Source of the DNA: Burkholderia anthina
Lineage (GTDB): Bacteria; Pseudomonadota; Gammaproteobacteria; Burkholderiales; Burkholderiaceae
NCBI RefSeq assembly: GCF_902498995.1
Contig: NZ_CABVLY010000027.1
Span: 33,414-97,413, forward strand
DNA length: 64,000 nt
Direction of reading: 5' to 3'
The position numbers were made by a program, and so were the translations under genes. Of this stretch, positions 54,282-63,013 are shown piece after piece; position 1 is the stretch's first letter; the number at the start of each line of letters is the position of its first letter. A model generated the notes under the pieces. The model was not told the origin of the DNA, searched no databases, and saw only the letters and a list, made by a program, of their open reading frames with translations.

Positions 54282-55472
54282 TCACTGCCCCAGGTAGCGC
54301 TCCACGAGACGCGTCCAGAACGCCGCGCCGATCGGCAGGTTGCGGTCGTTGAAGTCGTATTTCGGGTTGTGCACCATGCAGCCGTCCTCGCCTTCGCCGT
54401 TGCCGAGCCTCACGAACGAACCCGGCCGCTGCTGCAGCATGAACGCGAAATCCTCGCTGCCCATCAGCAGGTCGGCCTGCTCGACCACGTGCGCATCGCC
54501 GACGAGTTCGCGCGCGACCTGCGCGGCGAAATCCGTTTCGGCATCCGTATTGACGACGACCGGATAGCCTTCGATGTACTCGACGTTCGCCGTCGCGCCG
54601 TAGCTCGCGGCCTGCGACTCGGCGAGCGCGACGATGCGGCGCTTGAGCAGCGCGCGCACTTCCGGGCTGAACGAACGCACGCTCAGTTCGAGGCGCGCAC
54701 CGTTCGGAATCACGTTGTTCGCGGTGCCCGCGTGCATCGAGCCGACCGTGACGACCGCCGGCTGCGACGGGTCGACGTTGCGCGCGACGATCGTCTGCAG
54801 CGCCATCACGATGCTCGCCGCGACCACCACCGGGTCGACCGTCAGATGCGGGCGCGCCGCGTGGCCGCCGACGCCTTCGATCGAGATGATCGCCTTGTCG
54901 CCGGCCGACATGAACGGGCCGCGCCGCGTGAGGAACACGCCCGGCGCCGCGCCCGGATGGTTGTGCATGCCGTATACGGCATCGCACGGAAAGCGCTCGA
55001 ACAGGCCGTCGTCGATCATCTTCTTCGCGCCGCTGTCGACGCCGTGCTCTTCCGCCGGCTGGAAATACAGATGCACGGTGCCGGAGAAGTTGCGCGTCTT
55101 CGCGAGACGCTGCGCGGCGCCGAGCAGCATCGTCGTGTGGCCGTCGTGGCCGCACGCGTGCATCTTGCCGTGCGTGCCGCTCGCGTACGGCAGGCCGGTC
55201 GCTTCGAGGATCGGCAGCGCGTCCATGTCCGCGCGGATGCCGATGCTGCGCGTGCCGTCGCCCACGCGCAGCGTGCCGACCACGCCCGTCTTGCCGACCC
55301 CGCGCGTCACCTGCCAGCCCCATTGCTCGAGCTTGTCCGCGACGAGCGCGGCCGTTTCGTGCTCCTCGTACGCGAGCTCGGGGTGATGGTGGATGTGGTG
55401 GCGAATCTCGCGCAGCCCGCCGGCGGCGGGCATCAGGTCTTCGATTTCGGTGAAGCGGACGTCGGTGGTCAT
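54282..55472 (-). CDS. M20 family amidohydrolase (hippurate hydrolase/aminoacylase type)
   Basis: This is a dinuclear metal amidohydrolase of 396 residues. Metal-ligand motifs are M-H-A-C-G-H-D-G-H near residue 105, Q-P-A-E-E-H-G near 142, Y-G-M-H-N-H-P near 170 and a late H in C-M-V-H-N-P. It also has R-A-D-M-D-A-L-P. Such enzymes cut N-acyl amino acids (hippurate, indoleacetyl-amino acids). AGGAG seven bases before the ATG at 55472 fixes the start over the TTG one codon earlier. First gene of a two-gene operon with the MFS transporter. Confidence 0.9.
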   Translation of the reverse strand: MTTDVRFTEIEDLMPAAGGLREIRHHIHHHPELAYEEHETAALVADKLEQWGWQVTRGVGKTGVVGTLRVGDGTRSIGIRADMDALPILEATGLPYASGTHGKMHACGHDGHTTMLLGAAQRLAKTRNFSGTVHLYFQPAEEHGVDSGAKKMIDDGLFERFPCDAVYGMHNHPGAAPGVFLTRRGPFMSAGDKAIISIEGVGGHAARPHLTVDPVVVAASIVMALQTIVARNVDPSQPAVVTVGSMHAGTANNVIPNGARLELSVRSFSPEVRALLKRRIVALAESQAASYGATANVEYIEGYPVVVNTDAETDFAAQVARELVGDAHVVEQADLLMGSEDFAFMLQQRPGSFVRLGNGEGEDGCMVHNPKYDFNDRNLPIGAAFWTRLVERYLGQ

Positions 55473-55678
55473 CAAGCGGCTCCTGCTGTTTGTCGGCGTA
55501 TCTGCGCACGCGGGCGATTGCGTGCGGTAAAGCGAGCCACTATATCGAGCCGATACCGGTTCAATAAGATGCGGAATTTTTCACCGCGATAAGATTTTTT
55601 AATCAGGGTTAATACGGGCGAGCGCTGCCCGGGCGGCGCCGCTCGCCCTGCCGTTCGTCCCGATCGCCGCGTCGGTCA

Positions 55679-55706
55679 TTGATTTTTGAGACGAACGGTC
55701 TATTAT
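55679..55706 (+). promoter_or_regulatory. acuR promoter with embedded operator; transcript probably leaderless
   Basis: TTGATT (55679-55684), 16 bases, then TATTAT (55701-55706). Transcription would begin at about 55712-55713, the ATG itself, and no ribosome site is present. The operator-like AGACGAACGGTCTA (55689-55702) fills the spacer. Confidence 0.6.
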
Positions 55707-55712
55707 TCGCGC

Positions 55713-56351
55713 ATGGACGTTCGAACCGACCCGCCTCGCCGTCGCGGCAGGCCCCCCAAACGACACGAGGATCTCGTCGCCACGCGTGACGTGCTGTTGC
55801 GCACCGGGCTGGAGGTGCTCACCGAAAAGGGCTTTTCCGCCACCGGGCTCGACGAGATCCTCGGTCGCGCCGGCGTGCCGAAGGGCTCGTTCTATCACTA
55901 CTTCGACAGCAAGGACGCGTTCGGTCTCGAGCTGATCGACCGCTACGCCGAATTCTTCGCCCGCAAGCTGGACCGCCATTTCAGCCAGCTCGACCGCACA
56001 CCGCTGGAGCGCGTGCGCGCGTTCGTCGACGACGCGTGCGAAGGGATGGCCCGCTACGCATACAGCCGCGGCTGCCTGATCGGCAACCTCGGCCAGGAAA
56101 TGGGCGCGCTGCCCGAGCGTTTCCGCGCGCGGCTGCGCGCCACGTTCGAGGACTGGCAGCACCGTCTGGCCGGCTGCCTGGCCGCCGCGCAGCAGGCGGG
56201 CGAGCTGGCGGCCTCGGCCGACGTCGCCGAGCTGGCCGCGTTTTTCTGGATCGGCTGGGAAGGCGCCGTGCTGCGCGCGAAGCTCGAACGCAGCGACGTG
56301 CCGCTCAAGCTGTTCGCACAGTTTTTCTTCAACGGCCTGCCGCGCCCGTGA
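55713..56351 (+). CDS. acuR: TetR-family regulator, AcuR-like
   Basis: This 212-residue repressor has a TetR helix-turn-helix in residues about 20-70 (F-S-A-T-G-L-D-E-I-L-G-R-A-G-V-P-K-G-S-F-Y-H-Y-F) and an effector-binding C-terminal half with G-C-L-I-G-N-L-G-Q-E. It immediately precedes acuI, as AcuR does in acrylate-utilising bacteria where it responds to acrylate. The ATG lies at the predicted transcription start. Matching operator-like sequences occur before acuR and before acuI. Confidence 0.82.
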   Translation: MDVRTDPPRRRGRPPKRHEDLVATRDVLLRTGLEVLTEKGFSATGLDEILGRAGVPKGSFYHYFDSKDAFGLELIDRYAEFFARKLDRHFSQLDRTPLERVRAFVDDACEGMARYAYSRGCLIGNLGQEMGALPERFRARLRATFEDWQHRLAGCLAAAQQAGELAASADVAELAAFFWIGWEGAVLRAKLERSDVPLKLFAQFFFNGLPRP

Positions 56352-56368
56352 GTTTTTTTGCCATTGAC

Positions 56369-56383
56369 TAGACGATCGGTCTA
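56369..56383 (+). promoter_or_regulatory. second AcuR-like operator, before acuI
   Basis: TAGACGATCGGTCTA shares AGACGAWCGGTCTA with the site in the acuR promoter. It is located 13 bases before the acuI start, just ahead of AAGGAG, overlapping a TTGACT that could be a -35. Confidence 0.62.
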
Positions 56384-56396
56384 AAAAGGAGAACGC

Positions 56397-57380
56397 ATGT
56401 TCCAGGGCATCGTGATCGACAAGGACGAAACCGGCCAGCACGCGCGGCTGCAAACGCTGGACGACGCGCAGCTGCCCGCGGGCAACGTGACGATCCGCGT
56501 CGGCTATTCGACACTGAACTACAAGGACGGGCTCGCGATCACCGGCAAGAGCCCGGTGGTCCGCAAGTTCCCGATGGTGCCGGGCATCGATCTGGTCGGC
56601 GAAGTCGAGCACAGCGCGCATCCGGATTACCGCGCGGGCGACCGGGTCGTGCTCAACGGCTGGGGCGTCGGCGAAACGCACTGGGGCGGCCTCGCGCAGA
56701 AGGCGCGTGTCGACGGCGACTGGCTCGTGCCGCTGCCGGCGGCGTTTTCGCCGCAACAGGCGATGGCCATCGGCACGGCCGGCTACACCGCGATGCTATG
56801 CGTGATGGCGCTGGAACGGCACGGCGTGCGGCCCGGCGACGGCGACATCGTCGTGACCGGCGCGGCAGGCGGGGTAGGCAGCGTCGCCACGGCCATCCTC
56901 GCGCGGCTCGGGTATCGCGTCGTCGCCGTGACCGGCCGGCCGGCGGACGCCGACTATCTGCAACAGCTCGGCGCCGCCGAGATTCTCGATCGCGCGCAAT
57001 TCAGCGAACCCGGCAAGCCGCTCGGCAAGGAACGCTGGGCCGGCGCGGTCGACGTGGCCGGCAGCCACGTGCTCGCGAACATCTGCGCAACGACGCGCTA
57101 TCGCGGCGTCGTGACGGCCTGCGGCCTTGCCGCCGGCATGGATTTCCCCGCCACCGTCGCGCCGTTCATCCTGCGCGGCGTCACGCTCGTCGGCATCGAC
57201 AGCGTCATGTGCCCGCGCGCCGAGCGGCTCGAGGCGTGGCGCCGGCTCGCGACCGATCTCGACGTCGCGAAGCTGGGCGCGATCGGTCATCAGGTCGGCC
57301 TCGGCGACGCCCTTCCGCTCGCCGGCGAACTGATCGCCGGCAAGGTGCGCGGCCGCATCGTCGTGGACGTCAACGCGTGA
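56397..57380 (+). CDS. acuI: acrylyl-CoA reductase (NADPH), AcuI/YhdH family
   Basis: This medium-chain reductase of 327 residues is of the zinc-free quinone-oxidoreductase type. It has Y-S-T-L-N-Y-K-D-G-L-A-I-T-G, P-G-I-D-L-V-G-E-V, G-W-G-V-G-E-T-H-W-G-G, and the NADPH site T-G-A-A-G-G-V-G-S-V-A. AcuI reduces acryloyl-CoA to propionyl-CoA and protects against acrylate. AAGGAG six bases upstream. The AhpD-like gene follows after 85 bases. No DMSP lyase gene is present nearby, so the acrylate source is unclear. Confidence 0.9.
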   Translation: MFQGIVIDKDETGQHARLQTLDDAQLPAGNVTIRVGYSTLNYKDGLAITGKSPVVRKFPMVPGIDLVGEVEHSAHPDYRAGDRVVLNGWGVGETHWGGLAQKARVDGDWLVPLPAAFSPQQAMAIGTAGYTAMLCVMALERHGVRPGDGDIVVTGAAGGVGSVATAILARLGYRVVAVTGRPADADYLQQLGAAEILDRAQFSEPGKPLGKERWAGAVDVAGSHVLANICATTRYRGVVTACGLAAGMDFPATVAPFILRGVTLVGIDSVMCPRAERLEAWRRLATDLDVAKLGAIGHQVGLGDALPLAGELIAGKVRGRIVVDVNA

Positions 57381-57465
57381 CACGCGCCACGGCCACCCGT
57401 CGCTGCTTTTCAGGCCGGCGGCTCGTGCATCGAGACCGGCCGGGCCACTTCATCCAGGAGACGCC

Positions 57466-58044
57466 ATGACCGCTGCAGACAACGCTCCCATCAGCCGCTT
57501 CCCGGTGCCCGCACTGGAAGACCTGCCCGACGACATTCGCGAACGCATCGCGGCCGTCCAGGAAAAGTCGGGCTTCATCCCGAACGTGTTCCTCACGCTC
57601 GCGCATCGCCCGGACGAGTTTCGCGCGTTCATGGCGTATCACGACGCGCTGATGGACAAGCCGGGCAATCTCACGAAGGCCGAACGCGAAATGATCGTCG
57701 TGGCGACCAGCAGCGTGAACCAGTGCCAGTATTGCGTGATCGCGCACGGTGCGATCCTGCGCATTCGCGCGAAGGATCCGCTGATCGCCGATCAGGTCGC
57801 GACCAACTACCGCAAGGCCGACATCACCGCGCGGCAGAAGGCGATGCTCGACTTCGCGATGAAGGTGTCGCAGACCGCGCATCAGGTGGGCGAAGCGGAC
57901 TTCGACACGCTGAAGTCGCAGGGTTTCGCCGAAGAGGACGTGTGGGACATCATGGCGATCTCGGCATTCTTCGGCATGTCGAACCGCATCGCGAACGTGA
58001 CGAACATGCGGCCCAACGCGGAGTTCTACGCGCTGGGGCGTTAA
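57466..58044 (+). CDS. AhpD-like (carboxymuconolactone decarboxylase fold) peroxidase-related protein
   Basis: This 192-residue protein carries the redox motif C-Q-Y-C-V-I-A-H (C-x-x-C-x-x-x-H) near residue 87, characteristic of AhpD-like alkylhydroperoxidases, with the conserved Glu in K-A-E-R-E-M-I-V-V. The helical fold and length match the uncharacterised peroxidase-related subgroup. It probably reduces peroxides or acts as a thiol redox partner. Co-direction with acuI suggests a shared detoxification role, though the gap leaves room for a separate promoter. Confidence 0.82.
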   Translation: MTAADNAPISRFPVPALEDLPDDIRERIAAVQEKSGFIPNVFLTLAHRPDEFRAFMAYHDALMDKPGNLTKAEREMIVVATSSVNQCQYCVIAHGAILRIRAKDPLIADQVATNYRKADITARQKAMLDFAMKVSQTAHQVGEADFDTLKSQGFAEEDVWDIMAISAFFGMSNRIANVTNMRPNAEFYALGR

Positions 58045-58293
58045 GCGCGCGCGCCGTGCGGCCTCGCCGGCCGCGCAGCAACCGATGCGCGGGATGGCCA
58101 CAGGACCGCCGCGCTTCGCCGCGTTTTTCCATGTGCCGGGCCCGACGCTCACGCGGCTGGAACCGGCGCCGGCGCATGGCCTTGCGATTGCCCGTACGCT
58201 CGCGGTTCAGGCCGTGCGCCGTACCGGATGCGCGGGCCGATCGGCGTACCGACCGGGCAGGCAAGACCGGCAAGCCGGCGCACGTCGGGCCGG

Positions 58294-58695
58294 CTACCGG
58301 CTCCGATGCACGATACGCCCGCCCGGTTCCGGCGCCGCGGCGGCCGCATCGTCGAAACGCTCGTGCGCTTGCGCGATCGACTGCTTGTTTTTCTCCGCCC
58401 ACTGGACGAGCGCCATCACGGGCTCCAGCAGCGTTTCGCCGAGCGGCGTGAGCGCGTAATCGACGCGCGGCGGAATCGTCAGGAACACCGTCCGCGTGAC
58501 CAGCCCGTCGCGCTCCAGCCCGCGCAGCGTCAACGTCAGCATCCGCTGCGAAATCCCGTCGATCTCGCGTTTCAGCTCGTTGAAACGCCGCGCGCCGTCG
58601 TTCAGCGTCGCGATGAGATAGAGGCTCCACTTGTCGCCGATCCGGTCGAGGATCTGGCGCGTCGCCTGGCAGTCGTTGTCGCTGGGTCGAGGCAT
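58294..58695 (-). CDS. HxlR-family transcriptional regulator
   Basis: This winged-helix regulator of 133 residues has the HxlR core W-S-L-Y-L-I-A-T-L, R-R-F-N-E-L-K-R-E-I-D-G-I-S-Q-R-M-L-T-L-T-L-R-G-L-E-R-D-G and L-T-P-L-G-E-T-L, with Cys9 upstream of the DNA-binding domain as in redox- or quinone-sensing members. It is divergent from the azoreductase gene, with a palindrome between them. A quinone/electrophile-responsive repressor of azoR is the likely role. Confidence 0.87.
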   Translation of the reverse strand: MPRPSDNDCQATRQILDRIGDKWSLYLIATLNDGARRFNELKREIDGISQRMLTLTLRGLERDGLVTRTVFLTIPPRVDYALTPLGETLLEPVMALVQWAEKNKQSIAQAHERFDDAAAAAPEPGGRIVHRSR

Positions 58696-58783
58696 GGTGT
58701 CGGGTTACATCGATGTGACTGGGGCACAGCCATGTGCGTTCTTGTGGCGCCCGGGCGCGAACCCTAGCATTCCACATGCATTT

Positions 58784-58810
58784 CGGTAACCAAGTTATCA
58801 AAAGTTACCG
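58784..58810. promoter_or_regulatory. HxlR-type operator between regulator and azoR
   Basis: CGGTAAC-N13-GTTACCG is a perfect 7-bp inverted repeat centred 44 bases before azoR. The spacer also contains AGTTAT, a third half-site-like element. Confidence 0.65.
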
Positions 58811-58840
58811 GGTGCTCATCTTATCCCGAAAGGAACGCTC

Positions 58841-59461
58841 ATGAGCCGCATCCTGCTGATCACATCCAGCCCCCGCAGCACCGACAGCCTGTCCACGCGC
58901 TTCGCGCACGACCTCGCGCGGCAACTCGCGGCGCGCGACGCTGCCGGCACGGTCACCCTGCGCGACCTGTCCGCCGATCCGCTGCCGCATATCGACGACG
59001 CATACATCGTCGGCCGCACGCTGCCGCCGGATGCGCGCAGCGCGGAACAGGCACGGGCCGTCGCGCTTGCGCAAACGCTGGTCGACGAACTGCGCGCCGC
59101 CGACATCGTCGTGATCGGCTCCGCGATGACCAACTTCGGACCGTCCACGCAGCTGCGCGCGTGGTTCGACCGCGTGATCTGGCCGCAGGTCACGTTCCGG
59201 TACGGCGAAAGCGGGATCGCCGGCTTGCTGGAAGGCAAGAAGGTGTACCTGGTCACCGCCAGCGGCGGCATCTTCTCCGAAGGCCCGTACGTGCCGTTCG
59301 ACTACCAGTCCGGCTATCTGAAGCATCTGCTCGGCTTCATCGGGATGACCGACATCCGCGAAGTGCGCGTGGAAGGCGTCGCACAGGGTGCCGACGCGGC
59401 GCAAGCGGCGATTGCGAAGGCCGGGCAGGCATTGCAGGCGCTGGTGGAAGAAGCTGCCTAG
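58841..59461 (+). CDS. azoR: FMN-dependent NADH:quinone/azo reductase
   Basis: This flavodoxin-fold AzoR protein has 206 residues. The FMN phosphate loop appears as S-S-P-R-S-T-D-S-L-S near residue 8, followed by A-M-T-N-F-G-P-S-T-Q-L-R-A-W-F-D and T-A-S-G-G-I-F-S. AzoR reduces quinones (and azo dyes) by two electrons and protects from thiol-reactive compounds. AAGGA seven bases upstream. The divergent HxlR gene is its probable repressor. Confidence 0.92.
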   Translation: MSRILLITSSPRSTDSLSTRFAHDLARQLAARDAAGTVTLRDLSADPLPHIDDAYIVGRTLPPDARSAEQARAVALAQTLVDELRAADIVVIGSAMTNFGPSTQLRAWFDRVIWPQVTFRYGESGIAGLLEGKKVYLVTASGGIFSEGPYVPFDYQSGYLKHLLGFIGMTDIREVRVEGVAQGADAAQAAIAKAGQALQALVEEAA

Positions 59462-59568
59462 GACAGCAGCCGCGCCCGGCGATTGCACGGGCGCGCCCGG
59501 CCGCTGCCTGAAAGCACGCGCCGCACCGGCTTGCCGCTCGACCTGCATCGGCTGCAAGCCGGAGCAGG

Positions 59569-60450
59569 TCAGTGCTCGTTCCACTTCTTCAGCGCCTCCA
59601 ACCCGTCCGGCAGTTTCGCGTCCGGGAACATCGTCGACAGCGTGGCATCCCGCCACCGCCCCGCCTCCTCCGCGCGCTGCGTTTCCGCCTGCTCGCACAC
59701 GAACAGCGCATCGCCGCCGAGCAGCAGGCGCATCGGCACGTCGTCGCGACGCGACAGTTCGACGATCAGCGCCGCGATCCGCGCAGGATCGCCGACCTCA
59801 TGGCCGCCGTACGCGCCGAGCAGTTCGAGAATCTTCCCGACCGACGGCTGGTAGTCGGGTAGCAGGCCGTCGACGTCGCGCTTCGCCTGCGCGGCCCATT
59901 CGGTCCGCATCCCGCCCGGCTCCAGCGTGCACACGCGCACGCCGAACGGCGCGACTTCCTTCGACAGCACGTCGCTGAACCCGCCGACCGCCCACTTCGC
60001 GGCCTGGTACGCGGACAACCCGGCCGTCGACGTGCGCCCGCCGACCGACGACACCTGGAAGATGTGCCCCGCGCGTTGCGCGCGCATCGTCGGCAGCACC
60101 GCGCGCGTCAGGTTGACCACGCCGAACAGGTTCGTTTCGATCTGGTCGCGGAAGTCGTCGGCGCCCATCTGCTCGAACGGCGCCGTATGCCCGTAGCCCG
60201 CGTTGTTCACCAGCACGTCGATGCGGCCGAATGCGTCGCGGGCGGCCGCCACCGCATGCGCGGCGGCCGCTGCGTCGGTCACGTCGAGTTCCATCGGCAG
60301 CACGCGGTCGCCGTACCGTTCTTCCAGATCCGCGAGTCGCGCGGGATCGCGCGCACCGGCCACCAGCCGGTCGCCCGCCGTCAGCACCGCCTCCGCAATC
60401 GCGCGCCCGAGGCCGCGTGCGGCCCCCGTTACCAGCCAGACTTTCGACAT
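59569..60450 (-). CDS. short-chain dehydrogenase/reductase
   Basis: This 293-residue classical SDR has the NAD(P) motif T-G-A-A-R-G-L-G-R-A, N-N-A-G-Y-G, catalytic Ser in Q-V-S-S-V-G-G and Y-Q-A-A-K (Tyr/Lys). A G-A-R-D after strand 2 suggests NADP preference. The C-terminus is longer than usual. The substrate is unknown. Upstream at 60482-60505 there is a sequence matching the operator before the TetR gene at 60659-61237, so the SDR is probably that regulator's target. Confidence 0.88.
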   Translation of the reverse strand: MSKVWLVTGAARGLGRAIAEAVLTAGDRLVAGARDPARLADLEERYGDRVLPMELDVTDAAAAAHAVAAARDAFGRIDVLVNNAGYGHTAPFEQMGADDFRDQIETNLFGVVNLTRAVLPTMRAQRAGHIFQVSSVGGRTSTAGLSAYQAAKWAVGGFSDVLSKEVAPFGVRVCTLEPGGMRTEWAAQAKRDVDGLLPDYQPSVGKILELLGAYGGHEVGDPARIAALIVELSRRDDVPMRLLLGGDALFVCEQAETQRAEEAGRWRDATLSTMFPDAKLPDGLEALKKWNEH

Positions 60451-60481
60451 TTCTCACACCTCGATGAAGTTGAAACAACAA

Positions 60482-60505
60482 AATGAATGATTACTCACTC
60501 ATTAA
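60482..60505 (-). promoter_or_regulatory. TetR-type operator upstream of the SDR gene
   Basis: Read on the minus strand, TTAATGAGTGAG followed by TAATCATTCA. The first 12 bases are identical to those in front of the TetR gene (61250-61270). Confidence 0.6.
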
Positions 60506-60658
60506 TTTGAGCGATGACGCAATCATTCATGCGACCCATCGCCCTGCCTGAAATCCCCGCCGCCGCGAGCGCATCGCGGTCGCCGTCACCGTCGCCGTCA
60601 CCATCGCCCGAACCGCGCGCCGCCGACCGTCCGCCGGTTCGTTACGCCCGCCGCCCGC
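60506..60658. repeat. short intergenic stretch with TCGCCG/TCACCG hexanucleotide repeats
   Basis: Around 60577-60608 the hexamers TCGCCG and TCACCG alternate five or six times. An open frame through it (Ser-Pro repeats) has no ribosome site or family features and is not considered a gene. Confidence 0.5.
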
Positions 60659-61237
60659 TCACACCGCGTGCAACACGGCCCACAACGCCCGAAACCCGGC
60701 TTCCCGATACGCATCGGCCAGCGCCGGCTCGCGCGCGATCGACTCCATCGCCGTTTCAGCGATCGACGTGAACAGCGCCGCGCAGAACGCATGCGCGTCG
60801 TCGGCCCCGAGTCCGCCCGCCGCAGCGACCTGCGCGCGCAGCAACGCGCTGATCGCGCCGAACCCTTCGGCCCCGGCCGCGCGATGCGCATCGTCGATGC
60901 GGCCGCTCACGCCGAGCTGCTGCAGCGCGCGCCGCCCGTCCGGGTTCGCGACGCCCCACGACACATAGCCGTTCCACGCATGCCGCATCGCCCGTTCGGC
61001 CGGCGCGTGCTCCGGATACCCGGTCATCATCGCGTCGCGCATCCCGGCCTTCAGGCTCACGTACAACGCGTTCAGCAGCGCGTCCTTGGTGTCGAAGTAC
61101 GTGAACACCGTGCCCTCCGCGACGCCGGCGAGCCGCGCGATGCGCGCGGTGGTCGCGCTCGCGCCGTCCTCCGCGAGCGCGCGGGCGGCGGCGGCAAGGA
61201 TGGCGTCGTGCTTGTCGGGACTGCGCGGTCGGGCCAC
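60659..61237 (-). CDS. TetR-family regulator
   Basis: This 192-residue regulator has a TetR DNA-binding domain (A-R-I-A-R-L-A-G-V-A-E-G-T-V-F-T-Y-F-D-T-K, residues about 30-52) and a variable ligand domain. The start is GTG at 61237 (V-A-R-P-R-S-P-D), since AAGGA lies seven bases upstream; an ATG ten codons earlier overlaps the operator. The palindrome in front and its copy before the SDR gene suggest repression of both. Confidence 0.85.
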   Translation of the reverse strand: MARPRSPDKHDAILAAAARALAEDGASATTARIARLAGVAEGTVFTYFDTKDALLNALYVSLKAGMRDAMMTGYPEHAPAERAMRHAWNGYVSWGVANPDGRRALQQLGVSGRIDDAHRAAGAEGFGAISALLRAQVAAAGGLGADDAHAFCAALFTSIAETAMESIAREPALADAYREAGFRALWAVLHAV

Positions 61238-61249
61238 GTTCGATTCCTT

Positions 61250-61270
61250 TAATGAGTGAGCGCTCAATCA
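61250..61270 (-). promoter_or_regulatory. TetR autoregulatory operator
   Basis: TGAGTGAGC-GCTCAATCA (61253-61270) is an inverted repeat with one mismatch in nine. With the flanking TTAA it matches the site before the SDR gene. Confidence 0.65.
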
Positions 61271-61440
61271 TAATCACACCAACGTATGAAAAACAAGCGC
61301 CGTTACATATGGGCGAACCCATACGCAATCGCCCAAAAGCGTGCACTATTAGCGTTTTTACGTACTGGCGCGCCAACGCACCGGCGCCCGGCGCTTCGAC
61401 ATTCGTTCCACGCTCACCCGTTTCAGACCGCGAACCACTC

Positions 61441-62916
61441 ATGACGAATCAGCCCAACCAGACCGAAGCCGACCGTCCCGTCGACATGATCATCTTCGGC
61501 GGCGGCGGCGACCTGGCCGCCCGCAAGCTGTTGCCCGCGCTGTACATGGCGCACCTGCACTGCAACCTGCCGCCGGAGACGCGCATCATCGCGGTCGGCC
61601 GCCGCGACTGGGGCATCGACGGCTACCGCCGGTTCATGGACGAGCAGTCGCGCCCGTTCATCGACGACAAGGCCTTCGACGCCGACGCGTGGGCCCGCTT
61701 CCTCGACCTGTTCAAGTACGTGCTGATCGACGTGAACGCGCCGGAAGACTACGCGCGGCTCGCGGAAGCGGCGCGCGGCGACGCGATCCGCGTGTTCTAC
61801 CTGTCGACGTCGCCGGAGCTGTTCACCACCATCTGCGACAACCTGTCGGCCGCGAACCTCGTCGATTCGCGCTCGCGCGTCGTGCTCGAAAAGCCGCTGG
61901 GCCACGATCTCGCGTCGGCGAAGGCCATCAACGATGCGGTCGGCAAGCACTTCGAGGAATCGCAGATCTATCGGATCGACCACTATCTCGGCAAGGAAAC
62001 CGTGCAGAACCTGATGGTGCTGCGCTTCGGCAACCCGATCTTCGGGCCGCTGTGGCAGGCGCCGAGCATCCGCAGCGTGCAGATCACGGTCGCGGAGACG
62101 GTGGGCGTGGGCAGCCGCGCGGGCTTCTACGACCATACCGGCGCGCTGCGCGACATGGTGCAGAACCACCTGCTGCAACTGCTGTGCATCGTCGCGATGG
62201 AGCCGCCGGTGTCGCTCGACCCGGACGCGGTGCGCGACGAAAAGCTGAAGGTGCTGCGCTCGCTGCGCCCGATGGCGCTGTCGGACGTCGCGCGCGACAC
62301 GGTGCGCGGCCAGTACACGGCCGGCGCGGTCGACGGCCAGCCGGTGAAGGGCTATCTCGAGGAAGACAACGTGCCGGCGGACAGCCGCGCGGAAACCTTC
62401 GTCGCACTGCGCACGCACATCAACAACTGGCGCTGGGCGAACGTGCCGTTCTTCCTGCGCACCGGCAAGCGGCTGCAGCGCCGCCAGTCGGAAATCGTGA
62501 TCGAATTCGCGGACATGCCGTTCTCGATCATCCCGAGCGGCCCGCGCCACTACAGCAACCGTCTCGTGATCCAGCTCCAGCCTGAAGAATCGATCCAGCT
62601 GCAGATGCTCGCGAAGGAACCGGGCAGCGGGATGAACATGGTGCCCGTGAGCCTGAACCTCGATCTGCAGCAGGCGATTCCGGAACGGCGCGCCGAAGCG
62701 TACGAACGGCTGCTGATCGACGTGATCCGCGGGCGCCTCACGCACTTCATGCGTCGCGACGAGCTCGAAGCCGCATGGTCGTGGGTCGAGCCGATCCTCG
62801 ACGGCTGGAAGCAGCTCGGCGACCGTCCGCGCCTCTACACGGCCGGCACGTTCGGGCCGGCGGCCTCGTCGGCGCTGCTCGCGCGCGACAACATGTCGTG
62901 GTCGGAAGAGGCATAA
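61441..62916 (+). CDS. zwf: glucose-6-phosphate 1-dehydrogenase
   Basis: Zwf oxidises glucose-6-phosphate to 6-phosphogluconolactone with NADP+ or NAD+, feeding the Entner-Doudoroff and pentose-phosphate routes. There are 491 residues. The coenzyme loop is I-F-G-G-G-G-D-L-A-A-R-K, the substrate site R-I-D-H-Y-L-G-K-E-T-V-Q-N contains the catalytic His, and E-K-P-L-G is present. No other sugar-catabolism genes adjoin, suggesting a second Zwf copy beside a chromosome 1 one. The convergent LysR gene lies about 100 bases away. Confidence 0.94.
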   Translation: MTNQPNQTEADRPVDMIIFGGGGDLAARKLLPALYMAHLHCNLPPETRIIAVGRRDWGIDGYRRFMDEQSRPFIDDKAFDADAWARFLDLFKYVLIDVNAPEDYARLAEAARGDAIRVFYLSTSPELFTTICDNLSAANLVDSRSRVVLEKPLGHDLASAKAINDAVGKHFEESQIYRIDHYLGKETVQNLMVLRFGNPIFGPLWQAPSIRSVQITVAETVGVGSRAGFYDHTGALRDMVQNHLLQLLCIVAMEPPVSLDPDAVRDEKLKVLRSLRPMALSDVARDTVRGQYTAGAVDGQPVKGYLEEDNVPADSRAETFVALRTHINNWRWANVPFFLRTGKRLQRRQSEIVIEFADMPFSIIPSGPRHYSNRLVIQLQPEESIQLQMLAKEPGSGMNMVPVSLNLDLQQAIPERRAEAYERLLIDVIRGRLTHFMRRDELEAAWSWVEPILDGWKQLGDRPRLYTAGTFGPAASSALLARDNMSWSEEA

Positions 62917-63013
62917 GGCGCACAACGCGCGACGGCGTGCCCGCGGCGCAAGCGCCATGCGGCACGCCGGTGCATGACGGCGGCCGCCCGTCTGCCCGCC
63001 CCGCCCGCCGCGC

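Noticed and set aside
48775..55592. Three frames of more than 1000 codons in the 48.8-55.6 kb region, one on the plus strand and two on the minus strand
   Set aside because: They run across several genes with clear motifs, promoters and terminators on the proper strand and frame, and have low-complexity Arg/Ala/Asp composition.
60514..60771. Plus-strand Ser-Pro-rich ORF before the TetR gene end
   Set aside because: Produced by a hexanucleotide repeat and overlap with the TetR gene; no ribosome site and no family.
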